DNA from: Hymenobacter nitidus | Lineage (GTDB): Bacteria > Bacteroidota > Bacteroidia > Cytophagales > Hymenobacteraceae | Length of the DNA: 64,000 nt | Reading direction: 5' to 3' | NCBI RefSeq assembly: GCF_020447315.1 | Contig: NZ_JAJADQ010000014.1 | Location: forward strand, 1 to 64,000 | Shown: positions 51,936 through 59,825 of the stretch, piece by piece | Layout: every line of letters starts with the position of its first letter | Numbering within the stretch: the first letter of the stretch is position 1 | Notes under the pieces: model-generated | Seen by the model: only the letters and a program-made list of their open reading frames with translations | Database searches by the model: none | Told to the model about the DNA's origin: nothing | Position numbers and translations under genes: made by a program

Positions 51936-52241
51936 ATGCGTGCCGCCATGCTGCTCTTGCTGGGTGGAATGATGCTCGGGGCGGCCGGCGCCCGGGCCGG
52001 TAGGGCAGGGGAGGGGCTAGCCACTTCAGGGCCAACGGTTTCGGTGTCGGCACCCCGGCCGCTTCTGCCACCCGACACCAGCCGCAAGGCCCTCAGGCCC
52101 GACTCGGTCGTGGCCGATATGCCCGCGGTAGTGCTGGCTGAAGACGAGAAGCCCACGCGCAAAACCAGCATTCGTATTGTCTTCGCCATTGCTCTCCTTA
52201 CCGTCACCACGCTTCTGCTGTATAATGTCCGCTCGCGCTAA
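51936..52241 (+). CDS. Small membrane-anchored protein of unknown function
   Basis: 101 residues. N-terminal hydrophobic stretch (AAMLLLLGGMMLGAAGARA) that looks like a signal peptide, a Pro/Asp-rich middle (PRPLLPPDTSRKALRPD) and a C-terminal membrane segment IRIVFAIALLTVTTLLLYNV (~79-97). Four bases after the methyltransferase stop; its own end overlaps the start of the next lipoprotein gene by 17 bases. So it is inside one operon. No family recognised. Confidence 0.65.
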   Translation: MRAAMLLLLGGMMLGAAGARAGRAGEGLATSGPTVSVSAPRPLLPPDTSRKALRPDSVVADMPAVVLAEDEKPTRKTSIRIVFAIALLTVTTLLLYNVRSR

Positions 52242-53871
52242 TCTGCTTTTCCTGCTTTCCGGCGCGGCCGCTCTGGCCGGGTGCGCTTCCATCAGCTCTC
52301 CCGAGGGAGGGCCGCGCGACGTGACGCCACCCAAGCTGACGGGCACCTCGCCCAAGAACGGGGCCGTGAACGTGACCCAGCAGACCGTGCGCCTGGAGTT
52401 TTCGGAAGGCGTGCAGCTCAAGGACCTGAGCAAAAACCTGATTGTGGCCCCCGTGCTGGGCGACGGCGACGAATACAAAATCAAGGAGGAGCGCACGGCC
52501 ATTTCCCTGGTGTTCGACAAGCCGTTTCAGCCCAACACCACCTACACCTTCAACTTCCGCGAGGCCGTTACCGACATCACCGAAAACCTGCCCGCCCAGA
52601 ACGTGCAGGTCACCTTCAGTACCGGCACCCGCCTCGACTCGGGCTCGGTGCGTGGCACCGTGACGCAGCTGCTCAGCGGCGCCCCGGCCGGAGAAGTAGC
52701 CGTGATGCTCTTTCCGGAAGCCGATACGGCCAACATTCGCCGCAGCAAGCCCTACTACCTGAACCGCACCGATAAGTCGGGCGCTTTTGCCCTGCAGAGC
52801 CTGAAAGTAGGGCGCTACCGGCTGTTTGCCCTGTCCGACAAAAACAACAGTGGGCGCTACGAGGAAGGGGAGCAGATTGCCTACCTGCCCGAGCCCATTA
52901 CCGTGCGGCCCGGCCTCGACTCGCTGCGCCTAGTGCTGGTGCGCCCCGACGCCCGCCGGCCCATTATTTCCAGCCAGCAAGGCAGCCCCACGCAGTTTAA
53001 GATTTCCTTTGGGGAAGGTCTGCGCCAGGCCCGCCTCTCGGCCGTGGGTGCCCCAGCTCCGGCCGCCGGCGCTACTGCCCCTGACCCGCTCAACGAAGCC
53101 CTGCTGCTCGGCGACCGGGGCCGGAGCGTAACGCTGTTCCGGACTGCCGCTTTGCCTGAGGGCCGCTACGTGCTGGCCGCCACCGACAGCGTGGGCAACA
53201 CCGGCCGCGACACCATCAACGTGAAGTTTCCGGGCACAATTGCGCCCGGCGCCCGGCGCACGGCGGGCTACAGCATCGTGGGCGGTTCGCGCGAGGTGTA
53301 CCGGCAGGGCCAGGTCAAGTTTCAGTTTGTAGAGCCCTTGCGGGCGTTTCCCAGGCAGCCCATCGGCACGCTGCTCGAAGACTCGACTACCCGCAAGCCC
53401 ATTCGGGTGCCGCAGGAAGCTACTCTGAGCCCCGACCGGACACTACTGACGATAAATCTGAATACCAAAGCCAAGAAGTCGGTAACTCTGACGCTGGACT
53501 CCACGGCCGTTACGTCTATTGCCGGGCAGCGCCTGGGCCTGAAGCCCCTCCGCCTGCTCGTGACGGAACAGTCGCCGGTGGGCAGTGTGGCGGGCACGAT
53601 TCAGACCAAGTACACCAGCTTCCAGCTGCAGCTGCTCGACCAGAACGGGCAGGTAGCCGGCGCCCTGGAAAACCCGCGCAATACGTTCCGCTTCGACAAC
53701 CTGGCCCCAGGCACCTACCGCCTGCGTGTGCTTATCGATGCTGATGCCAACGGCACCTGGCGCGGCGGCGACCCTAAGTTCATTCTGCCCGCCGAGCCGG
53801 TCTACCTGGCGCCCCAGCCCATTCAGGTGCGGGCCAACTGGGAGATTGAAGACGTGAAGCTGGCTTTCTAA
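52225..53871 (+). CDS. Lipoprotein with N-terminal Ig-like (Big_5) domain
   Basis: 548 residues from ATG 52225, inside the end of the previous gene. Lipobox ALAGC with Cys 20. The first domain (PPKLTGTSPKNGAVNVTQQTVRLEFSEGVQLKDLSKNLIVAP...TFNFREAVTDITENLPAQNVQVTFSTG) is a bacterial Ig-like domain of the Big_5 type. A carboxypeptidase-regulatory-like region follows (GSVRGTVTQLLSGAPAGEVAVMLFPE), and the end (YRLRVLIDADANGTWRGGDP) is typical for this Bacteroidota lipoprotein. Likely outer-membrane or periplasmic; no enzymatic motif. Confidence 0.88.
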   Translation: MSARANLLFLLSGAAALAGCASISSPEGGPRDVTPPKLTGTSPKNGAVNVTQQTVRLEFSEGVQLKDLSKNLIVAPVLGDGDEYKIKEERTAISLVFDKPFQPNTTYTFNFREAVTDITENLPAQNVQVTFSTGTRLDSGSVRGTVTQLLSGAPAGEVAVMLFPEADTANIRRSKPYYLNRTDKSGAFALQSLKVGRYRLFALSDKNNSGRYEEGEQIAYLPEPITVRPGLDSLRLVLVRPDARRPIISSQQGSPTQFKISFGEGLRQARLSAVGAPAPAAGATAPDPLNEALLLGDRGRSVTLFRTAALPEGRYVLAATDSVGNTGRDTINVKFPGTIAPGARRTAGYSIVGGSREVYRQGQVKFQFVEPLRAFPRQPIGTLLEDSTTRKPIRVPQEATLSPDRTLLTINLNTKAKKSVTLTLDSTAVTSIAGQRLGLKPLRLLVTEQSPVGSVAGTIQTKYTSFQLQLLDQNGQVAGALENPRNTFRFDNLAPGTYRLRVLIDADANGTWRGGDPKFILPAEPVYLAPQPIQVRANWEIEDVKLAF

Positions 53872-53897
53872 AGCGGCCCTGCACAGCGCACGGTTAC

Positions 53898-53934
53898 CTA
53901 CGGCCCCGGATGCTTTCTGCGTTCGGGGCCGTAG
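53898..53934 (+). terminator. Hairpin after the Ig-like lipoprotein gene
   Basis: CTACGGCCCCG pairs perfectly with CGGGGCCGTAG around a 15-base loop, 27 bases past the stop codon. The tail TGCGTTTGG is poor in T, so termination strength is uncertain. Confidence 0.65.
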
Positions 53935-54140
53935 TGCGTTTGGCCTTGTCCCACTCACTTTCACCGGGAGCATCTTATTACAGCTTATAGCTCCCGACGC
54001 AGCCGGCGGCTGCCCACTTGCGGCTGCCGTACGCAGCGGGCTTAGGAGCCGCGCGCCGGGCAGAATAACGCTAGGGGTGCAGAAGGCCGCTGTCGGCTGT
54101 GCGGATTGCTGAGCGGAGCCCACAAAGACCCGGAAATGAG

Positions 54141-54645
54141 CTATCCACATTAGGGGCTTTCAGAATCAGCCGACTACGTGCTTTCCACATTTTTTTCCAC
54201 AGCCATACCTAGCGCTTTGCCTATGTAGGCAGTAATCTGTGGATAATGCTGGGGAAACGTGGGGATAACCCGTGGAGAAGTTGCGGATAAGTTTTTTTGC
54301 CCGCGCGGCAGCCAGCACAGAGGCCGATATCCACACCGGGAGCGTGGATAAGGGTGGATAACTTTCCCCGGAAAATACCCTAATCCACATCCATCGGAAC
54401 ATGTGAATTGTGGATTCGTGGATAACGCTGTTGATTGTGAATAATAGACGCAAGTAACTGAAAACAACAAGTTTACTATCCACACACCCTGTTGATAGAC
54501 GGTGCATAAACCCCATCTTGTACACAAGTTATCAGCCCTGTGTATAACTATATTTTCTTATCCACTTATGAACACCCCTAACGAGTGGGGATTAAAAAGA
54601 TCTTTTAAATAAATTCTTTTCAAAAGTTATTAACCCTGTGGATAA
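54141..54645. other. oriC: Chromosomal replication origin (oriC) candidate: DnaA-box cluster
   Basis: Four exact TTATNCACA boxes on the reverse strand (54238-54246, 54436-54444, 54539-54547, 54637-54645). About twelve one-mismatch copies on both strands, e.g. 54141-54149, 54193-54201, 54260-54268, 54282-54290, 54327-54335, 54343-54351, 54353-54361, 54381-54389, 54417-54425, 54476-54484, 54501-54509 and 54558-54566. No gene is present, and an AT-rich stretch lies at the right end. mnmG (gidA), a frequent origin neighbour, lies 3.2 kb to the left; dnaA is not in the window. The density of boxes is far above chance for GC-rich DNA. Strong inference, not proof. Confidence 0.88.
54590..54636. other. 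AT-rich DNA-unwinding element candidate of oriC
   Basis: About 45 bases that are more than 80% A+T in otherwise GC-rich DNA, containing the palindrome AAAAGATCTTTT (54595-54606) and directly followed by an exact DnaA box. Position and composition fit a DUE. Confidence 0.7.
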
Positions 54646-55148
54646 GCTCGGCCGGCTTTCAAAAAAAGAAAAGTCGGGTTGGCTTGTCAGGAACAGGCCG
54701 CCGGCAGATCCGCTGCTCGGTTGCGCCCAACTTGCCGACGGCCGATACGCCGGCTTTATCCAGCAGCTGGCCGGGCGCCACATCAGGCACAGAGCCGGGA
54801 CAAAAGCACCGGGCTTAGGCTGCAGTAGCGGGTAGGTCAAACGTAGGGCAATTCGGCGGGCTCCCGCAATGCGTTACACCAACCCGGCGTTGGGCGGTAC
54901 CACTCCCCTGTCTGCTGGTGTAAGGGCCGGTTTGCCGCTGCCCGGCCGGCTACTTTTCCTACGGTGGAGGAAAGCCTGGTTCCTCTTGCATTGGGCCGGG
55001 GCTTTTGCCGCAGAAAACCGTTGATAGGCAGCCAGATAACAGCAGGGAGTTATGCACTTTTCCACATGCTGCCTTGTGGAAAAGTGCTGGGGCTGGCCGG
55101 GCCGGGGCATTTGCGCGTATACAGTCTCCCACCCGCCCCGCTCCTGCC
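54646..55148. other. Gene-free segment between oriC and the DUF4385 gene
   Basis: About 500 bases of GC-rich DNA without a believable open frame. It contains a perfect 13-bp palindrome near the end (55054-55087) and nothing else I recognise. Confidence 0.5.
55054..55087. repeat. Perfect palindrome with inverted DnaA-box-like words
   Basis: GCACTTTTCCACA (55054-55066) and TGTGGAAAAGTGC (55075-55087) are perfect reverse complements around eight bases. Each arm contains TTTTCCACA, one base from the DnaA box, and TTATGCACT overlaps the left arm. It lies 61 bases upstream of the DUF4385 gene. Confidence 0.75.
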
Positions 55149-55640
55149 ATGCCCTTCGATTATATGCTCGACTTTAAGGCCACCGACTTTCGTCGGCACC
55201 CCGAGCTCTACCGCGTGGGCAAGGGTGAGCAGGGCGTACTGCTGGTCGAGCCCTACAAGTCGGAGATTCTGCCGCACTGGCGCTTTCGCACGCCCGACGT
55301 GGCCCGGGAGTCGTCGGAGCAGATCTACCGGCTGTTTCTCGACTATCTGGAAGCCGATGACTTCGTGGGGGCCGACATGGCCCGCAAGTTTATTCAGATG
55401 GGCTTCACTCGGGCCCGGCGCTACGCCAACCACCGCGGCGGCAAGAAGTACGACGGACCCGTGCCCGACGACAAGAAGGGGCAAAGCGGGGCCCACGGCC
55501 GGGCCGAGCTGCCCCGCTCGCCTGAGGACCCCGAAAAGGCGGCCGCTGCGGCCATTTTCAAGGCCAAGTGGGACGAGGCCAAGGTGCACCCCGACTACGT
55601 GCGGCAGCGGGCCGAATTTGAGGCCCGCTACGGCAAGTGA
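55149..55640 (+). CDS. DUF4385-family protein
   Basis: 163 residues from ATG 55149. Matches the DUF4385 pattern: FDYMLDFKATDFRRHPELYRVGKGEQGVLLVEPYKSEILPHWRFRTP, then DDFVGADMARKFIQMGFTRARRYANHRGGKKY. Small basic cytoplasmic protein found in many bacteria; function unknown. The C-terminal part (KAAAAAIFKAKWDEAKVHPDYV) is helical. It lies between the two DnaA-box clusters, 61 bases after a palindrome. Confidence 0.88.
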   Translation: MPFDYMLDFKATDFRRHPELYRVGKGEQGVLLVEPYKSEILPHWRFRTPDVARESSEQIYRLFLDYLEADDFVGADMARKFIQMGFTRARRYANHRGGKKYDGPVPDDKKGQSGAHGRAELPRSPEDPEKAAAAAIFKAKWDEAKVHPDYVRQRAEFEARYGK

Positions 55641-55716
55641 GTCTTGAATACCTACCTTTAAACCTGAATTCAGATTCTGAACCGAATTCCCAACCAACCA
55701 CCGAACCAAATCAGCT

Positions 55717-56202
55717 ATGCAGACCTCCCAACCACAACACAGCAGCACGGAAGAAAACGAAATCGTGCTGGGCACCGGCATGGGCCCGCTGAAATTCGGC
55801 GCCACCCAGGATGAGGTGCGGGCCCTGATGGGCGAGCCTGAGGAAATCGAAGAGTCGGAAGACGACGACGAGTTTGAGCACCAGGCCTGGAACTACCTGG
55901 AGGAAGGCTACTCCCTGTACTTCGACCGGGAAGACGACTTCCGCCTGAGTTGCATCGAAACTGACCACCCCGGCCTGCGTATTTTCGGCCAGCCGATTCA
56001 CGGCAAGTCCGTGGACGAGATTCAGGAGCTGATGCGCCAGAACGGCCTCGAGTCGACGGAAGTGGAGCGCATGGATACCGGCGAAACCCGCCTCTCCTAC
56101 GAAAAGGAAATGATTGACCTTTACTTTGATGAGGACCAGTTGCAGTTCGTCAACTTCGGCGTCTTTATCAGTGATGACCTTGACGTTCAGTGGCCTGCCT
56201 AA
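55717..56202 (+). CDS. Acidic conserved protein of unknown function
   Basis: 161 residues, strongly acidic (EEIEESEDDDEFEHQ). A compact alpha/beta pattern (GMGPLKFGATQDEVRALMGEP, YSLYFDREDDFRLSCIETDHPGLRIFGQPI, LQFVNFGVFISDDLDVQW) resembles the small SMI1/DUF-type proteins in which a G-xxxLGxT-xxEV motif begins a domain; I cannot name the family. A near -7 element TACCTTTA lies at ~55662-55669, 47 bases before the ATG. It ends eight bases before a perfect DnaA box. Confidence 0.75.
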   Translation: MQTSQPQHSSTEENEIVLGTGMGPLKFGATQDEVRALMGEPEEIEESEDDDEFEHQAWNYLEEGYSLYFDREDDFRLSCIETDHPGLRIFGQPIHGKSVDEIQELMRQNGLESTEVERMDTGETRLSYEKEMIDLYFDEDQLQFVNFGVFISDDLDVQWPA

Positions 56203-56209
56203 ATCTGAG

Positions 56210-56244
56210 TTATCCACAAAATTATGGCTTTTGCCTGTGGATAA
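56210..56244. other. Second DnaA-box pair (inverted)
   Basis: TTATCCACA (56210-56218) and its reverse complement TGTGGATAA (56236-56244) are both perfect and face each other across 17 bases. Further TGATAA/GGATAA words follow to 56282. Separated from the main cluster by 1.6 kb and two small genes. Confidence 0.75.
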
Positions 56245-56343
56245 GTTGATAAGTGCCTAATAACCCGGGGTTTTAGCGGATAAAGTCACCGAATCGGGCT
56301 ACTTCCGCTATTTGGCATGGCCCTTACAAAAACTTCGGACAAT

Positions 56344-56377
56344 AAAAAAGCCGACCCGCAATGGGTCGGCTTTTTTT
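56344..56377. terminator. Bidirectional intrinsic terminator downstream of the phosphate transporter
   Basis: AAAAAAGCCGACCC pairs perfectly with GGGTCGGCTTTTTT, five- to six-base loop; A- and T-tracts on both sides. It ends the minus-strand transporter gene and any transcript crossing from the left. Confidence 0.93.
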
Positions 56378-56401
56378 GTATGATTCAAGGAAAGCTCGGC
56401 G

Positions 56402-57802
56402 TTAGATAAGAGCGCGGAACAGCAGAAACAAGCCGCCCGAGAGAAACATGGTTACCGGCAGGGTCAGGACCCAGGCCAGGGCAATATTACGCACCATCTG
56501 GGGGTTCAGATTCTTGATGCCCCGGTTGGCCACCATGGAGCCGGCAATGGCCGACGACAGTACGTGGGTGGTAGAAGAGGGCAAGCCATAGGCCGTCGAA
56601 ACGCCAATCATGGTGGCGGCTACCAGCTCGGAGGAAGCGCCCTGGGCGTAGGTCAGGTGCTCCTTACCGATACGCTCCCCAATGGTTTTCACGATGCGCT
56701 GCCAGCCGATCATGGTGCCGCAGGCCAACGACAGCGACACGATGAGCAGCACCCAGGAGGGTGCGTAGTCGGTAAAGTTCTTCATGTTCTTGATAGCCTC
56801 GTCGTAGGTGGCACGGTCGGCGGTGCTCAGGCTCACCTTGTCGCTGCCGAGCAGGGCCTTGGCGCGGTTGGCCGTCAGCAGGATGCCCTTGCGGATTTTG
56901 AAACGGTCTTCCGTAGGCAGCTGTTGCACGCTGGTTTTGCCGGCGAAGATGGCATCCAGGCCATCGGTCTGGGCTTTGATTTCGGCCAGGGCTTTCTGGT
57001 CAGCGGGGCTCAACTCGGCGGGATTTACCTTGCTCATCACCTGCTCGATCTTGACCAGGGAGTCGCGCATGTCAAGCGGGTTCTTGGTGTGGTCGAGGGC
57101 GAAGTAGCTGGGCACGACGCCAATGAGAATCAACATAATCAGGCCCACGCCTTTCTGTCCGTCGTTGGAGCCATGGAAGAAGCTTACCAGCGTGCAGGTC
57201 GCAATCAGGATCAGGCGAATCCAGACGGGTGGGGGCTTGCGCTTGTGGGGCTCCCGGAAGATGGATTTGGTCTTCACAAAGCGCTTGAGCAGAAACATCA
57301 TGATGATGGTCAACGAGAAGCCGAACAGCGGGCCTACCAGCAGCGCAATACCGGTTTCGCCGGCTTTGCCCCAGTTTACGGCTGCGTTCGACGATTCGGG
57401 CAGGAAGCTAAAGGCGATGCCCACGCCCAGGATCGAGCCAATCAGGGCGTGCGAGGAAGATGAGGGCAGGCCGTAGTACCAGGTGCCCACGTTCCAGATG
57501 ATGGCCCCGATAATGAGGGCGCCCACCATGGCAATGCCGTGGTACACGTTCTGGTCAACCAAGCTTTCGACGGGCAGCAGGTAGACGATACCCATGGCTA
57601 CGGCAATACCGCCGGAGAATACCCCGATGAAATTCCAGAAGGCCGACCACACTACCGCTACCCAGGGCCGCAGGGCATTGGTGTAAATGACGGTAGCCAC
57701 GGCGTTGGCCGTATCGTGGAAACCGTTAACGAATTCGAAGGCGCAAGCTGCTACCAGACAGGCTATTAGCAGCAAAAGCACATGAGGCTCTAAGCCAAAC
57801 AT
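56402..57802 (-). CDS. PiT-family inorganic phosphate transporter
   Basis: 466 residues. PiT repeats: EFVNGFHDTANAVATVIYTNALRP near the start and SFFHGSNDGQKGVG in the middle, the duplicated GF/GS-xD-xxN signature of sodium- or proton-coupled phosphate permeases. About ten membrane segments, with a soluble insertion of ~110 residues (~230-345). GLPSSTTHVLSSAIAGSMVANRG is the second-half conserved loop. Inner membrane. A textbook -33/-7 promoter precedes it (57840-57869). Confidence 0.95.
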   Translation of the reverse strand: MFGLEPHVLLLLIACLVAACAFEFVNGFHDTANAVATVIYTNALRPWVAVVWSAFWNFIGVFSGGIAVAMGIVYLLPVESLVDQNVYHGIAMVGALIIGAIIWNVGTWYYGLPSSSSHALIGSILGVGIAFSFLPESSNAAVNWGKAGETGIALLVGPLFGFSLTIIMMFLLKRFVKTKSIFREPHKRKPPPVWIRLILIATCTLVSFFHGSNDGQKGVGLIMLILIGVVPSYFALDHTKNPLDMRDSLVKIEQVMSKVNPAELSPADQKALAEIKAQTDGLDAIFAGKTSVQQLPTEDRFKIRKGILLTANRAKALLGSDKVSLSTADRATYDEAIKNMKNFTDYAPSWVLLIVSLSLACGTMIGWQRIVKTIGERIGKEHLTYAQGASSELVAATMIGVSTAYGLPSSTTHVLSSAIAGSMVANRGIKNLNPQMVRNIALAWVLTLPVTMFLSGGLFLLFRALI

Positions 57803-57839
57803 AAAAGGGGAATTAATGGGAAATCGGTTTTCATCACTC

Positions 57840-57869
57840 CAAAGGTAGAGGGACCTTTAAGCGGGGCAA
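57840..57869 (-). promoter_or_regulatory. Bacteroidota -33/-7 promoter of the phosphate transporter gene
   Basis: Minus strand TACCTTTG (57840-57847) with TTG (57867-57869) 19 bases upstream, the standard spacing. Predicted start ~57835, about 33 bases before the ATG at 57802. Confidence 0.78.
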
Positions 57870-58049
57870 GATTATGAAATTGTTACGCCAAAGTTGGGTA
57901 TTGCCCGTTTGCATGCGCTTAACGCAGGAACCGATTTGGGGTTGGGCGTCGGGCTAATCTGTTGAAGTAGAAGACCTCAGCCTGGCTACTGGCTGCGAAT
58001 TAGTGGCTTTTTCCGAGCTGCTTTCTGCCGCGGCTCCCGTGGTTTCTGC

Positions 58050-58057
58050 TACTTTTG
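58050..58057 (+). promoter_or_regulatory. Candidate -7 promoter element of glyS
   Basis: TACTTTTG matches TAnnTTTG exactly, 30 bases before the glyS ATG at 58088. It overlaps a TTG that would be the first codon of a longer frame, so the ATG is the better start. Confidence 0.6.
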
Positions 58058-58087
58058 CCCTCTTCTCCTGTACCTCAGTACCTGAAT

Positions 58088-59611
58088 ATGAGCAACGCCC
58101 CGCAGAAAACTGCCGCCAACACGGCCGAAGGCACCCTGGCCGAAATCGTGTCGCACGCCAAGGAATATGGTTTCGTGTTTCCCTCCTCCGAAATCTACGA
58201 CGGCTTGGCCGCCGTGTACGACTACGGCCCCAATGGCGTGGAGCTGAAGAATAACCTGAAGCTGCTCTGGTGGAAGGCCATGACCCAGCTCAACCAGAAC
58301 GTGGTGGGCATCGACGCGGCCATCTTCATGCACCCGCTCACCTGGAAAGCCTCCGGCCACATCGACGGCTTCTCCGACCCGATGATTGACAACCTCGACA
58401 GCAAGAAGCGCTACCGCGCCGACGTGCTGCTCGAAGACAAAGCTGCTGAGTACGAGAAAAACGGCGAAATAGCCCGGGCTGAAACCCTGCTGGCCGAAAT
58501 GGGCCGCCTGCTCACGGCCGAGGATCTGGCCGGCGTCAAGCAGCTCATCATCGACGAGAAAATCCTGTGCCCCGCGAGCAAGACCGGCAACTGGACCGAC
58601 GTGCGCCAGTTCAACCTGATGTTCTCGACCCAGGTTGGGGCCGTTGCCGAAGGCTCGAGCCAGATTTACCTGCGCCCCGAAACGGCCCAGGGCATCTTCG
58701 TTAACTTTTTGAACGTGCAGAAGTCGGCGCGCCAGAAGGTGCCGTTCGGCATTGCCCAGATCGGCAAGGCCTTCCGCAACGAGATTGTAGCCCGCCAGTT
58801 CATCTTCCGCATGCGGGAGTTTGAGCAGATGGAAATGCAGTTCTTTATTCGCCCTGGCACTGAGGACGAATGGTACCAGCACTGGAAAGAGACGCGCCGC
58901 CGCTGGCACGAGGCCATGGGCTTGCCGGCCGACAAGCTCCGCTTCCACGACCACGACAAGCTGGCTTTCTACGCCAAAGCTGCCGTCGATATCGAGTACG
59001 AATTTCCTTTTGGCTTTAAGGAAATCGAGGGTATCCACTCCCGTACCGATTACGACCTGACTCAGCACCAGACGCTGAGCCGCAAAAAGCAGAACTACTT
59101 CGACAACGACGTCAACCCCGAAACCGGCAAGCCCTACGGCAACTACGTGCCCTACGTGGTGGAAACCTCGGTGGGTGCTGACCGGCTGTTCCTGGCCACG
59201 CTCTGCCAGGCGTTTCAGGAAGAAACCATCGTCGAGGGCGAAGGGGAGGAGCAGAAAACCAAAACCCGCAAGCTGCTGCGTCTGCACCCAGCCGTTGCGC
59301 CGGTAAAGGCTGCCATTTTCCCGCTGGTGAAAAAGGACGGTCTGCCCGAGAAGGCCAACGAAATCTACAACAGCCTGCGCCACGACTTCCGCCTGGTAGT
59401 GGAGGAGAAGGACTCTATTGGCACGCGCTACACCCGCCAGGACCTGATTGGTACGCCCTTCTGCATTGCCGTCGACCACCAGACCCTGGAGGACGAAACC
59501 GTAACGGTGCGCCACCGCGACTCGCGCGAGCAAACCCGCATGCCTATTTCCGAGCTGCGTGCCTACATCGGCGAGGCCGTGAGCGTTTCGCGCATTTTCG
59601 AGAAGCTGTAG
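58088..59611 (+). CDS. glyS: Glycine--tRNA ligase (dimeric class II type)
   Basis: 507 residues from ATG 58088 (MSNAPQKTAANTAEG). Class II motifs: YDYGPNGVELKNNLKLLWWK, GSSQIYLRPETAQGIFVNF, motif 2 KAFRNEIVARQFIFRMREFEQMEMQFF, motif 3 region SVGADRLFLATL, and the C-terminal anticodon-binding domain (PLVKKDGLPEKANEIYNSL...). It charges tRNA-Gly with glycine. This eukaryote/archaea-like alpha2 form is the one found in Bacteroidota, so no glyQ/glyS pair is expected; the symbol glyS is used as in that convention. Confidence 0.97.
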   Translation: MSNAPQKTAANTAEGTLAEIVSHAKEYGFVFPSSEIYDGLAAVYDYGPNGVELKNNLKLLWWKAMTQLNQNVVGIDAAIFMHPLTWKASGHIDGFSDPMIDNLDSKKRYRADVLLEDKAAEYEKNGEIARAETLLAEMGRLLTAEDLAGVKQLIIDEKILCPASKTGNWTDVRQFNLMFSTQVGAVAEGSSQIYLRPETAQGIFVNFLNVQKSARQKVPFGIAQIGKAFRNEIVARQFIFRMREFEQMEMQFFIRPGTEDEWYQHWKETRRRWHEAMGLPADKLRFHDHDKLAFYAKAAVDIEYEFPFGFKEIEGIHSRTDYDLTQHQTLSRKKQNYFDNDVNPETGKPYGNYVPYVVETSVGADRLFLATLCQAFQEETIVEGEGEEQKTKTRKLLRLHPAVAPVKAAIFPLVKKDGLPEKANEIYNSLRHDFRLVVEEKDSIGTRYTRQDLIGTPFCIAVDHQTLEDETVTVRHRDSREQTRMPISELRAYIGEAVSVSRIFEKL

Positions 59612-59630
59612 CCCGCCTGCCGCTTCGGCT

Positions 59631-59739
59631 GTCATCCTGAGCCCCGCGAAGGACCTTGTCCCGTTGAACGAGAGTTGTACCAACGACTTGTTCTGACGGG
59701 ATAAGGTCCTTCGCTTTGCTTGGCGCCGCTCAGGATGAC
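59631..59739. repeat. Inverted repeat of the GTCATCCTGAG type
   Basis: GTCATCCTGAG at 59631 pairs with CTCAGGATGAC ending at 59739. GCGAAGGACCTTGTCCCGT (59646-59664) pairs with 59696-59714 with one mismatch, and the inner bases also pair (gaacgagagttg/caacgacttgttc), so the whole can fold as one long hairpin. This resembles a repeat I remember as common between genes in related bacteria. Confidence 0.8.
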
Positions 59740-59800
59740 CGACGGTTGGTCCAGGGTCCTGCCCTGACCTACCTGCTGTTTTCAACCGCCTGTCATTGCG

Positions 59801-59808
59801 TACCTTTG
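59801..59808 (+). promoter_or_regulatory. Candidate -7 promoter element of the RND gene
   Basis: TACCTTTG, exact TAnnTTTG match, 17 bases before ATG 59826. TTTTC rather than TTG lies at the -33 distance. Confidence 0.6.
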
Positions 59809-59825
59809 CTAAATTTTAGCGGCCT

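Noticed and set aside
54141..54645. ParB (parS) site in the origin region
   Set aside because: No TGTTTCACGTGAAACA-like palindrome was found in the origin region.
54592..54840. 82-codon minus-strand open frame beside oriC
   Set aside because: No motif, no start signal, and it covers the AT-rich DUE and a DnaA box.
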